A DNA stretch of 35,613 bases from contig JANXSD010000156.1 of the NCBI GenBank assembly GCA_025352785.1, forward strand, positions 1-35,613, in the 5' to 3' direction. This document shows positions 9,134 to 16,009 of this stretch, piece after piece. Positions within the stretch are counted from its first letter, which is position 1, and each line of letters begins with the position of its first letter. Made by a program: the position numbers and the translations under genes. The notes beneath the pieces are model-generated. The model saw only the letters and a program-made list of their open reading frames with translations. It made no database searches and was not told the DNA's origin. This DNA comes from Bacteroidota bacterium (GTDB lineage Bacteria; Bacteroidota; Bacteroidia; AKYH767-A; OLB10).

Positions 9134-10323
9134 ATTTTTTCTTGATTAGTCTTTCTGAATAATGATAAAAAAATATACGTTCCAATTCCGAATGCTAAGG
9201 CAGCCACGATAGCAAGTGTTATACTTCCATAAACATATTGAAGAAAATTTATACTTGCTGTTTCTATGGAATAGGAATTATTGAAATGCAATAAAGTAGC
9301 ATTTGTACCAAGCCATAAAGCTCCCATTTTATAACTCATGAAAATGATGAGAGGAATCATTGGAGGTATACTAATATTCGCGGCGATGATAACAAGTGCT
9401 TTGTTTAATCGAAAAGCAATAGCTAGTGATATCCCAATAATTAATTGAAAACCCCAAAGAGGAATGATTCCCATGAAAATACCAAATGCAACAGATGTTG
9501 CAATGAGTAATTTGGATTCTTCTGCATTGAATATTTGTTTTCTAAGATTGTGATAAGAGGCAGGATCAAAAAGTTTACGAAAAAAGTTTCTTGGGTTAAT
9601 GTACAGGAGTGTAATTGTAACGAGCATCGTATGCAAAATTCCTACTCGTGTAAAATCAGTGAATGGTCGGAAGTGCGAGACTCTTACATCACTGGGAGCA
9701 TAATAAACTGTCACTGGAACCGAATCAATTTTTATTCCACACCATGATGCTTTCACCATTACTTCAATCTCGAATTCGAATTTCGTGGTGTAAAATTTTA
9801 TATCCTTTAGTAATTGTAATGGAAATAATCTGTAACCAGATTGTGTATCGGGTGCATTAATTCCCGTTTCAACATTAAACCAAAAGTTGGAAATCTTTAA
9901 GCCAGTGGTGCTCTTACCAGGAACCGATGATTGGTTCATGTTACGTGTTCCAATGATAAGAGAGGGTCCAATTTCCTCTAGTTTGTCGATAAATTTTGGA
10001 AGATCACTTGCAAAATGTTGTCCATCGGAATCAATAGTTATTGCATAGTCGTAACCTTGTTCTCGCGCAAATTTAAATCCATTACGTAGCGCCCAACCTT
10101 TGCCACTATTTTTCGGATAGCTAACAATTTTGATTTCTTTGAACCTTGCTAAAATGTTACTTGTAGCATCCGTAGATCCATCATTGACAACAATTACATT
10201 GGCTGTATAACTGAGTACATCCTCAATGATTTTACTCAGGGTATTCGCATTATTGTACGTAGGAATCAATACACAAATTTTGTGCTGATTAAACCTTTGT
10301 TCAATTTGCGTTAAGTTCTCCAT
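9130..10323 (-). CDS. Family 2 glycosyltransferase with C-terminal DUF2062 membrane domain
   Basis: Residues 14-240 are a GT-A fold transferase of family GT2: CVLIPTYNN, VIVVNDGSTD and the nucleotide/metal-binding DSDGQH at 98-103, close to dolichyl-phosphate-mannose-synthase-like enzymes. Residues about 255-390 form a DUF2062 domain with three to four hydrophobic segments (GIFMGIIPLWGFQ is typical). The protein is 397 residues. The stop overlaps the MMPL start by four bases, and its ATG directly follows the dehydratase stop. GT2 proteins with this tail occur in aryl polyene and flexirubin-type loci, where they probably glycosylate the lipid end of the product. Sugar donor unknown. Confidence 0.88.
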   Translation of the reverse strand: MENLTQIEQRFNQHKICVLIPTYNNANTLSKIIEDVLSYTANVIVVNDGSTDATSNILARFKEIKIVSYPKNSGKGWALRNGFKFAREQGYDYAITIDSDGQHFASDLPKFIDKLEEIGPSLIIGTRNMNQSSVPGKSTTGLKISNFWFNVETGINAPDTQSGYRLFPLQLLKDIKFYTTKFEFEIEVMVKASWCGIKIDSVPVTVYYAPSDVRVSHFRPFTDFTRVGILHTMLVTITLLYINPRNFFRKLFDPASYHNLRKQIFNAEESKLLIATSVAFGIFMGIIPLWGFQLIIGISLAIAFRLNKALVIIAANISIPPMIPLIIFMSYKMGALWLGTNATLLHFNNSYSIETASINFLQYVYGSITLAIVAALAFGIGTYIFLSLFRKTNQEKI

Positions 10324-10692
10324 TTATTTGTAAATCGCTTTTACTAATTTAAAATAAGGAGCTCCTTTTACAGAGATGACGCCATCAGTAACATAAGTTC
10401 CTTCTTCCGTTGCGATGAATTTGATATCCACTTCTATCACTGTATTTTCTGCTGGATTTATTAGGGATAGAAACTTTATATTTGAAGATGACAAGAGTTT
10501 TACTTTTTTTTGAAGATTGTCTTCTAATTGTTCTTTGATTATTTGCATCATACAAACACCTGGCACAATTGGAAGCTCAGGAAAATGACCTTTAAAAATT
10601 TCATGTTCTTTATTAATTTCCAACACGCTGCTAAAAGAATTACTTTCCTTTGTTGCAGTTGAAATGATAGTATAGAAATCTCCTTTTAACAT
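10324..10692 (-). CDS. Hotdog-fold 3-hydroxyacyl-ACP dehydratase-like protein (FabZ/ApeI type)
   Basis: This 122-residue single hotdog domain carries the FabZ signature GHFPELPIVPGV, with the catalytic-type His at residue 36. The enzyme would remove water from a 3-hydroxyacyl-ACP to give a trans-2-enoyl chain, the step that creates each double bond of a polyene. In FabZ the segment after PGV contains a catalytic Glu; here the aligned residue appears to be Gln50 (VCMMQII), so activity or mechanism may differ. The gene overlaps the upstream lipoprotein stop by one base (TAATG) and abuts the glycosyltransferase gene. It is the only dehydratase in the window. Confidence 0.85.
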   Translation of the reverse strand: MLKGDFYTIISTATKESNSFSSVLEINKEHEIFKGHFPELPIVPGVCMMQIIKEQLEDNLQKKVKLLSSSNIKFLSLINPAENTVIEVDIKFIATEEGTYVTDGVISVKGAPYFKLVKAIYK

Positions 10693-11309
10693 TATCTATC
10701 AATTTGTTTTAAACTTATATTGAATTGAAATAATTGATGCGCTATATTCACGGAGTCAGGCATTCCTGATTTGTAATCACCTAAATCAATAACAATTTTC
10801 TTTTTGTTTTTTGATACATTTTCAATGCGTAGTAATTTTAGACAATTGTCATCTGTGATATAATAGGTCTTTGTTTTTTTGTTAGCAAACTCGAAGTATA
10901 GTTGATTGTTATTTTGCTTTACAGATGCTGATGAAAAATTAATAGCATCCATAATCAAATATCCAATGTCTTCTTTTAATTGTCGAATTACTATTTTTTT
11001 ATTTAGCTGACTAATACAATATAATGATTTAAAACCCGAATTTCTATATTCAAAATCGAAGAGTTTTGCACCCATTTCATTTGTGAACACCACTCGGATG
11101 GAACTATCGGGCATTGTTTTGAATAATAATAATCCACTTAAATGCTTCCCAACTACATCAATTTTTGTATTGTATAATATGGAGGTGAATAGAGGTTTGA
11201 ATTTTGCAATACATAATTTATCTGCATCTGATTTTTGCAGACTACTATAGGGTGATTTACTGCATCCAATAGAGATGATAATGAAACTAATTACTAATAA
11301 ATACCGCAT
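10692..11309 (-). CDS. Outer-membrane lipoprotein, LolB-like fold suspected
   Basis: This 205-residue protein starts with a lipoprotein signal peptide ending in the lipobox ISIGC, so Cys16 would be lipidated. The mature part (GLLLFKTMPDSSIRVVFTNEMG, then LFDFEY and alternating beta-strand patterns) resembles the half-barrel of LolB/LolA-type lipid-binding proteins and the DUF3261 lipoproteins of aryl polyene loci; this is a pattern judgement, not a match I can prove. It overlaps the lolA-like gene by 23 bases, the longest overlap in the operon. The pairing suggests it receives cargo from the LolA-like carrier at the outer membrane. Confidence 0.7.
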   Translation of the reverse strand: MRYLLVISFIIISIGCSKSPYSSLQKSDADKLCIAKFKPLFTSILYNTKIDVVGKHLSGLLLFKTMPDSSIRVVFTNEMGAKLFDFEYRNSGFKSLYCISQLNKKIVIRQLKEDIGYLIMDAINFSSASVKQNNNQLYFEFANKKTKTYYITDDNCLKLLRIENVSKNKKKIVIDLGDYKSGMPDSVNIAHQLFQFNISLKQIDR

Positions 11310-11928
11310 CAGGAATGACTACATTATATTCTTTATTTGTAAACGTGATAACTGTATTATCACCAGTAGGCTCAAGCATGTCAAGTTTAATGACTGAGCA
11401 ATCTTTTGCATCAAGGTAAATGTTAATACTGTTGAAGAACTCTTTTAATTCTTTTTTTTGTGGAGATAAGATCAATAAATACTCTTTATCACTTTTGAAT
11501 ATTTTCTTGGTAAAGTCTTTGTTTTCTAATGCAGTTCCCTGAACACAATCTAAAACTATATTATTAATTACCGCAAATAGTTTATTGCTTTTTGAGGAGA
11601 ACGAATTGGTTTTTTGATCGTCTTTAATGGTAATTTTATCGCCGTTGATGATGAGTAAATACTTAAATGGACTGGTATATTCCATTCTAACTTTGTTCTG
11701 TTTCTTAAATCGAAATTCTCCTTTTGAAGTAATCTTTTCAGAAAGCACATTTAAATTTTTCTCTTGCGTAAAATTACTTTTTATAGATTGCGTTGAATTG
11801 GAAGCCGCCACAAGTTTCTGACGAAATTCTGTTTCATTTGATAATGCGTTAAAGCCTTTTGGCACTTGTGCATTTATTGTAATGAAACTTACAATAAGTA
11901 GTATTATGGGAATTATTTTCTTAAGCAT
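11287..11928 (-). CDS. Periplasmic LolA-like lipoprotein/lipid carrier
   Basis: This 213-residue protein has a Sec signal peptide (MLKKIIPIILLIVSFITINA, cut before Gln) followed by a LolA-type domain. Recognisable parts are SIKSNFTQEKNLNVLSEKITSKGEF, the first strands of the open beta-barrel, and KVRMEYTSPFKYLLIINGDKI. LolA chaperones lipoproteins across the periplasm. A copy inside a polyene-type locus, next to an MMPL exporter and a LolB-like lipoprotein, is likely dedicated to moving the locus product rather than general lipoprotein sorting (family knowledge from ApeM-type proteins plus inference). It overlaps its upstream neighbour by eight bases. Confidence 0.88.
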   Translation of the reverse strand: MLKKIIPIILLIVSFITINAQVPKGFNALSNETEFRQKLVAASNSTQSIKSNFTQEKNLNVLSEKITSKGEFRFKKQNKVRMEYTSPFKYLLIINGDKITIKDDQKTNSFSSKSNKLFAVINNIVLDCVQGTALENKDFTKKIFKSDKEYLLILSPQKKELKEFFNSINIYLDAKDCSVIKLDMLEPTGDNTVITFTNKEYNVVIPDAVFISN

Positions 11929-12691
11929 AAGCTTTGATATTTAAAAGATGATCTAAGCGTACAAAGGTGTAGCCTTTTAAACGAACTTTATTTATAATAT
12001 CTTCTAATGCACTAACTGTAACATTTTGTGTGTCGTGTAATAAGATTATGTCGCCAGCTTTAATTTGTGATATAATTTTATGTACTAATTTTTGTTTGTC
12101 GTCAATCATCGTATCATAGGTTCGTAAACTCCAACCAATGGTTTTAAATCCTTCTTCTTTTATTGCATTCGCCAAAACGGGTGTCGTTACTCCGTATGGT
12201 GGGCGAATCATTAATAGTTGTTCTCCAATTGTTTTCTTTGCTTCACTATTTGTTCTTTGCATTTCTAGTTTCATTTTCTTCTTCGACATTAAATCAAATA
12301 AAGTGTGATGAGTGAAACTATGGTTGCCAATAACATGACCTTCTTCATGAATTCTTTTTAAGATGGTCGGATTTTCTAGCATTCGTTTCCCAATACAAAA
12401 AAATGCAGAAGGCACATTTTTCTCTTTTAAAATATCTAGAATCTTATTAGTGGTTTCCACAGGGCCATCATCAAAACTTAAAGAAATTTCTTTTTTTTCC
12501 AGAGTTGAATGGCATAGCGCATTTATAAAAAAGTTAGATTGTATAAAGTACGATCCATAAAATAGTAGGCTGCTAAATAGTAGGATTGGAATTGCAAAAT
12601 ACCATAATGAAAATTCTGCATGGTAATATTGAAAATACATGATGACAGCTGTTGCTAAAAAAACTATGAGAGAATTTTTGAAATTTAACAT
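11921..12691 (-). CDS. Membrane-anchored polysaccharide deacetylase (NodB-homology, CE4)
   Basis: This 256-residue protein has two N-terminal hydrophobic segments (about 5-20 and 30-50) and then a NodB domain. SFDDGP (72-77) supplies the catalytic base and metal Asp; NHSFTHH (123-129) supplies the two metal His residues; RPPYG (163-167) and LLHD complete motifs 3 to 5. All catalytic positions look intact, so a metal-dependent N- or O-deacetylase is expected, facing the periplasm. The substrate may be the sugar part of the product or the peptidoglycan. It overlaps both neighbours, by 7 and 8 bases, and so is clearly part of the operon. Confidence 0.9.
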   Translation of the reverse strand: MLNFKNSLIVFLATAVIMYFQYYHAEFSLWYFAIPILLFSSLLFYGSYFIQSNFFINALCHSTLEKKEISLSFDDGPVETTNKILDILKEKNVPSAFFCIGKRMLENPTILKRIHEEGHVIGNHSFTHHTLFDLMSKKKMKLEMQRTNSEAKKTIGEQLLMIRPPYGVTTPVLANAIKEEGFKTIGWSLRTYDTMIDDKQKLVHKIISQIKAGDIILLHDTQNVTVSALEDIINKVRLKGYTFVRLDHLLNIKAYA

Positions 12692-13734
12692 GCTGCCAGT
12701 AATGTTAAAGAGTGATGAATTCCTTTCGATTGGTTGTATATTAATATTGTGTTTGGTTTTTCCGCCAATGCGTATCCAAATTTTTTTGCTGTAATCTCGT
12801 TTTTCAATAATTCAGCTGCGATCGTCATTCCAAATGCTGATGCAGTTCCATATTCACCACATAAATGTTTGAAATATAATGTGCGCTCATTCATCTGAAT
12901 CGAATCGGCAATTTCATTAAAAATCGCATCGTCATCAGCATCTCCATTGTTGCCTTGAAGTAATAAATCCAATTGATCAATATGGTTTTCTGCTAACATT
13001 AATTTAGCAGATGCAACAATTTCTTGTGAATCACAAAAGGAAAATGTTTGTGAGGATAAGATTTTTGCATAAGTACTTTTTGATTGAGTTGTAGCTAATA
13101 CAAAAAAGGCAGCTCCTTCTCCAGCAACAGAACCTTTTCCTGGATGATAAAAATTTTCTGGAGTCACTTGTTTTGATTCTTTAAAATGCCCCAAACGATT
13201 CATGATCGTAAAGCTGGTATTTGTGATTTCATCAATTCCTCCAATCAATGCGTTGTCAACATTTCCTTCTTCTAAAAGAAGCATTGCATCAAGTAATGCG
13301 GACTCAAACGAAATATTGCGATGAACATACGTACTATTATAAACTTGGCATTGAAATAAAAGTGCAATTTGTGCTGCAATAGAATTATGCGTAGAGTGAA
13401 TAAACGCAGTAGGACTTAACATCTCTTCATTGTATTGTACCATCTTTGATAGAAATGAAAAGGTGTCTTCCATACATCCTAAAGATGTTCCAACTATGAT
13501 TGCTTGTGGACTTAGTAAACTTGCTTCACGCATAGCAAGTGTGGACGATGCAATGCCCATTTTTATTACTCGACTCATTCGTCGGATTTGTTTCCCATCT
13601 ACAAATTGAGAATAATCAGGTTCGATGCAATGATACCTATTTCCCGATATATTTTCAATTCCGTTTTTAAGTATACATTTATCAACCGTATGTTGTGCTG
13701 ATATATTTCCAATTCCATTGATGTAAACACTCAT
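12685..13734 (-). CDS. Degenerate beta-ketoacyl synthase (chain-length-factor-like)
   Basis: This 349-residue protein has the thiolase fold of KAS I/II proteins (IVGTSLGCMEDTFSFL, ALIGGIDEI, GKGSVAGEGAAFFVL), but the active site is gone. At the nucleophile region the sequence is STYVHRNISFES with no Cys. The HGTGT segment is replaced by LLQGNNGDADDD. A FKHLCGEYGTASA segment near the C-terminus keeps the place of the Lys/His loop. This is the state of chain-length factors (KS-beta), which pair with an active synthase to set chain length. The active partner is presumably the adjacent upstream gene, three bases away. Predicted cytoplasmic. Confidence 0.85.
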   Translation of the reverse strand: MSVYINGIGNISAQHTVDKCILKNGIENISGNRYHCIEPDYSQFVDGKQIRRMSRVIKMGIASSTLAMREASLLSPQAIIVGTSLGCMEDTFSFLSKMVQYNEEMLSPTAFIHSTHNSIAAQIALLFQCQVYNSTYVHRNISFESALLDAMLLLEEGNVDNALIGGIDEITNTSFTIMNRLGHFKESKQVTPENFYHPGKGSVAGEGAAFFVLATTQSKSTYAKILSSQTFSFCDSQEIVASAKLMLAENHIDQLDLLLQGNNGDADDDAIFNEIADSIQMNERTLYFKHLCGEYGTASAFGMTIAAELLKNEITAKKFGYALAEKPNTILIYNQSKGIHHSLTLLAAC

Positions 13735-13737
13735 ATT

Positions 13738-14937
13738 TTATGCTTTTGAAAATAAGAGTGACGTACAATTACCACCAAACCCAAATGAATTGGAGAGGAC
13801 ATTTCGAATGGGTAATCCTTTTTGATATTTTATTTCTGGACTAAAATTTAAACTTTCTATTGCTTCTGTAAAATTGAAATTTGGATAAATTAATCCATTT
13901 TTAATTGCTAAACTTGAGAAAACAGCTTCAACAGCACCAGAGGCTCCCAATGTATGTCCGGTGAATGATTTTGTAGAACTTAATTTTGGATAATTTGGAT
14001 GAAAAATTCGTTCAACAGCTTTACCTTCTGAAGCATCATTATTTTGCGTTCCTGTACCATGCATGTTGATGTAATCAATATCCTTTGCATTTAAGTTACT
14101 CATTTTTAAGGCTCCTTGCATAGCGAGATAGGGTCCATTACCAGCATCTGAAAGTGCAGTTTGATGATGCGAATCATTCGTGTTGCAATAGCCTTTTAAT
14201 TCACAATAAATAGGTGCAGAGAAAGCTTTAGCTATTTTTTCATTCATTAAAACAACATAAGCCGCACCTTCTCCTAAGTTCAAACCTTTGCGTGTTTGAT
14301 CGAGTGGCCTACACTGATTATCGTCCACAATCATTAAGGAATTAAATCCATTCAATGTAAATCGTGTTAATGAATCCACACCTCCAGCAATGACAATATC
14401 TAACTTGCCGGCTTTAATCATTCTACTTCCAAGCATTATTGCATTTGCGGAGGAAGAGCATGCAGTACTAATGGTGGTTATAAATCCTTTAAGCCCTAAT
14501 TCTTTTGCTACAAAATCTGTGGGTTTACCACAATCGTGATTAACAATATCTCGTAGATGTCCGTTATGTTCATCCTTTAAATAATCAATGAAAAAATTTT
14601 CAGATTTATCCATACCACCTACCGTATTTGCTGAGATAAAACCAAGTTTATATTCTTGTAATTGTTTTATTGAAAAACTTGAAATTGCTTCTTTGGCTGC
14701 GATGTAACTTAGAAGAATGGTGCGACTAAGTGTTGGGGAGAGTCCTGTTTTTAATGCAAGTTCTTCATTACTTAGTTTTACTTCAGCAAGTGGAAATTTA
14801 TCACTGTATCGCGTTGGAAGATATTTACCAGCGGCTACACCTGACACGTGGTGTTCGAATGCAAGTAAAGATTCCGAAACATTGTTTCCTATTGCAGAAA
14901 TAAGGCCAAGGCCGGTAATGTAAACTGGTTTACTCAT
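13738..14937 (-). CDS. Beta-ketoacyl-ACP synthase, catalytically complete (KAS II-like)
   Basis: This 399-residue enzyme has the full Cys-His-His set: TACSSS with Cys160, HGTGT with His293, and Lys323/His328 in STKSFTGHTLGASG. GLNLGEGAAYVVL and the C-terminal NSFGFGGNC loop are also intact. It condenses malonyl-ACP with an acyl-ACP to extend the chain by two carbons. It lies between the ACP gene (5-base gap) and the degenerate synthase (3-base gap), the KS-alpha/KS-beta/ACP trio of a type II polyketide-like system. Being in this operon argues that it serves the polyene-type product rather than housekeeping fatty acid synthesis. Confidence 0.93.
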   Translation of the reverse strand: MSKPVYITGLGLISAIGNNVSESLLAFEHHVSGVAAGKYLPTRYSDKFPLAEVKLSNEELALKTGLSPTLSRTILLSYIAAKEAISSFSIKQLQEYKLGFISANTVGGMDKSENFFIDYLKDEHNGHLRDIVNHDCGKPTDFVAKELGLKGFITTISTACSSSANAIMLGSRMIKAGKLDIVIAGGVDSLTRFTLNGFNSLMIVDDNQCRPLDQTRKGLNLGEGAAYVVLMNEKIAKAFSAPIYCELKGYCNTNDSHHQTALSDAGNGPYLAMQGALKMSNLNAKDIDYINMHGTGTQNNDASEGKAVERIFHPNYPKLSSTKSFTGHTLGASGAVEAVFSSLAIKNGLIYPNFNFTEAIESLNFSPEIKYQKGLPIRNVLSNSFGFGGNCTSLLFSKA

Positions 14938-14942
14938 TTATT

Positions 14943-15197
14943 TTATTTCCTATTCGCCTCTATAAAAGCAGCAATCGTGTTAATTGATTGGAAAATTTTA
15001 GGGCCTTCCTCTGCATTCGCTAATTTGATTCCATATTCTTGTTGAAGCAATACGATTAGTTCAAGCACATCTATTGAATCCAATCCTAACCCTTCAACGA
15101 AAAGTTGTTGATCATCGCCAATATCTTCTGGTTTTGTATCCTTCAGATTTAATTGTTCAACAATTTGTTTTTTAAGAACTTCTTTTAAATCATCCAT
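14943..15197 (-). CDS. Acyl carrier protein
   Basis: This acidic 84-residue protein has the ACP signature GLDSIDVLELIVLLQQEYGI. Ser41 is the attachment site for phosphopantetheine, followed by the conserved recognition helix II. It would hold the growing chain for the two adjacent ketoacyl synthases and be activated by the AcpS encoded at the other end of the operon. It overlaps the first gene of the operon by eight bases. Only this one ACP is visible, while characterised aryl polyene loci have two. Confidence 0.95.
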   Translation of the reverse strand: MDDLKEVLKKQIVEQLNLKDTKPEDIGDDQQLFVEGLGLDSIDVLELIVLLQQEYGIKLANAEEGPKIFQSINTIAAFIEANRK

Positions 15198-15825
15198 TTA
15201 TTGAATCTTGATATTTATTTTTTATGTTTTTGGTTGTAAAAGCCAGATTGGTATTATTTGTAGATTTTTCCACTAGAAATAAGAAGGATTCATATCTTTC
15301 TTCAATCAATTCAACCCATCCACCAATACAAACGTCAAAAACATTTGAAGTGAAAAGATTGTTGATGTAATCTACTTGGTCTTGAACAGCATAGGTATCA
15401 GAAATGAAAAAAGTATTTTCGCCTTTTATCCCGTTTCTAATACAAATTTCCCCTAGCATTATACTGGGCAGCGAATATACGAAAACGGCGGGACTGGCCA
15501 CCCCTTTTTTTACCATATTGAAGTATTTGTAATCCGTATCTAAACTCGCACTTTTGTTGGAAAGAATAACGCCTATTCGATAGGGATTATAATTTTTAGT
15601 TAATGAATATTCTCGAAGTAAAAATTCGGCGCTGAGAAAGGCCAACTTCGATAGGTTATCCATTTTGTGGAATTTGGGATAATTTATCTGACAAAAACGA
15701 TACGCTTCATCAGAAAACTGCTGAAAAAGAGCGGCTTCCGAGCGTAAAAGTAGTTGAGAATCTTTAGAAATTGTATTGTTCTTAATCCTGCAATAGTGTG
15801 AAATTGTAATGGAGGAGCTGGGCAT
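15190..15825 (-). CDS. Beta-ketoacyl synthase N-terminal-like protein (half synthase)
   Basis: First gene of the operon, 211 residues. The pattern (ISHYCRIKNNTI at the start, RIGVILSNKSASLDTDYKYF in the middle, SPAVFVYSLPSIMLGEICIR later) resembles the small 'ketoacyl-synt_2' N-terminal-half proteins found in aryl polyene and flexirubin loci. It corresponds to the first half of a thiolase fold and lacks the Cys and His motifs of a working synthase, so it cannot condense on its own. It may be a structural partner of the other synthases. The start ATG at 15825 lies about 18 bases downstream of a TAAATTTG box. Confidence 0.75.
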   Translation of the reverse strand: MPSSSITISHYCRIKNNTISKDSQLLLRSEAALFQQFSDEAYRFCQINYPKFHKMDNLSKLAFLSAEFLLREYSLTKNYNPYRIGVILSNKSASLDTDYKYFNMVKKGVASPAVFVYSLPSIMLGEICIRNGIKGENTFFISDTYAVQDQVDYINNLFTSNVFDVCIGGWVELIEERYESFLFLVEKSTNNTNLAFTTKNIKNKYQDSING

Positions 15826-15839
15826 TGGTGTATTCTAGT

Positions 15840-15900
15840 GTGCAAATTTAAAAAAAAGGAGTATTGAGTAACTGTTTTAAAATTCCTGTTAAATTTGCAC
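15840..15900. promoter_or_regulatory. Divergent promoter region with mirrored TAAATTTG boxes in a perfect inverted repeat
   Basis: GTGCAAATTTA (15840-15850) and TAAATTTGCAC (15890-15900) form a perfect 11-bp inverted repeat. Each arm contains TAAATTTG, an exact match to the Bacteroidota -7 box TAnnTTTG: 15850-15843 on the minus strand pointing at the 14-gene operon, and 15890-15897 on the plus strand pointing at the gene at 16010. A TTG at the usual spacing is not evident for either. The minus box gives a short leader of about 10-12 bases; the plus one a leader of about 105 bases. The symmetry could also be an operator. Confidence 0.5.
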
Positions 15901-16009
15901 CGTTCTTAGAAAGAGCAACTTTTGAAGAGAAAGTTATATTGTCCAAAGAAATCACCAATTTAATTTCACTTGGATTACTCATTCTAAATCTAACCGAAAA
16001 ATAAATTTT

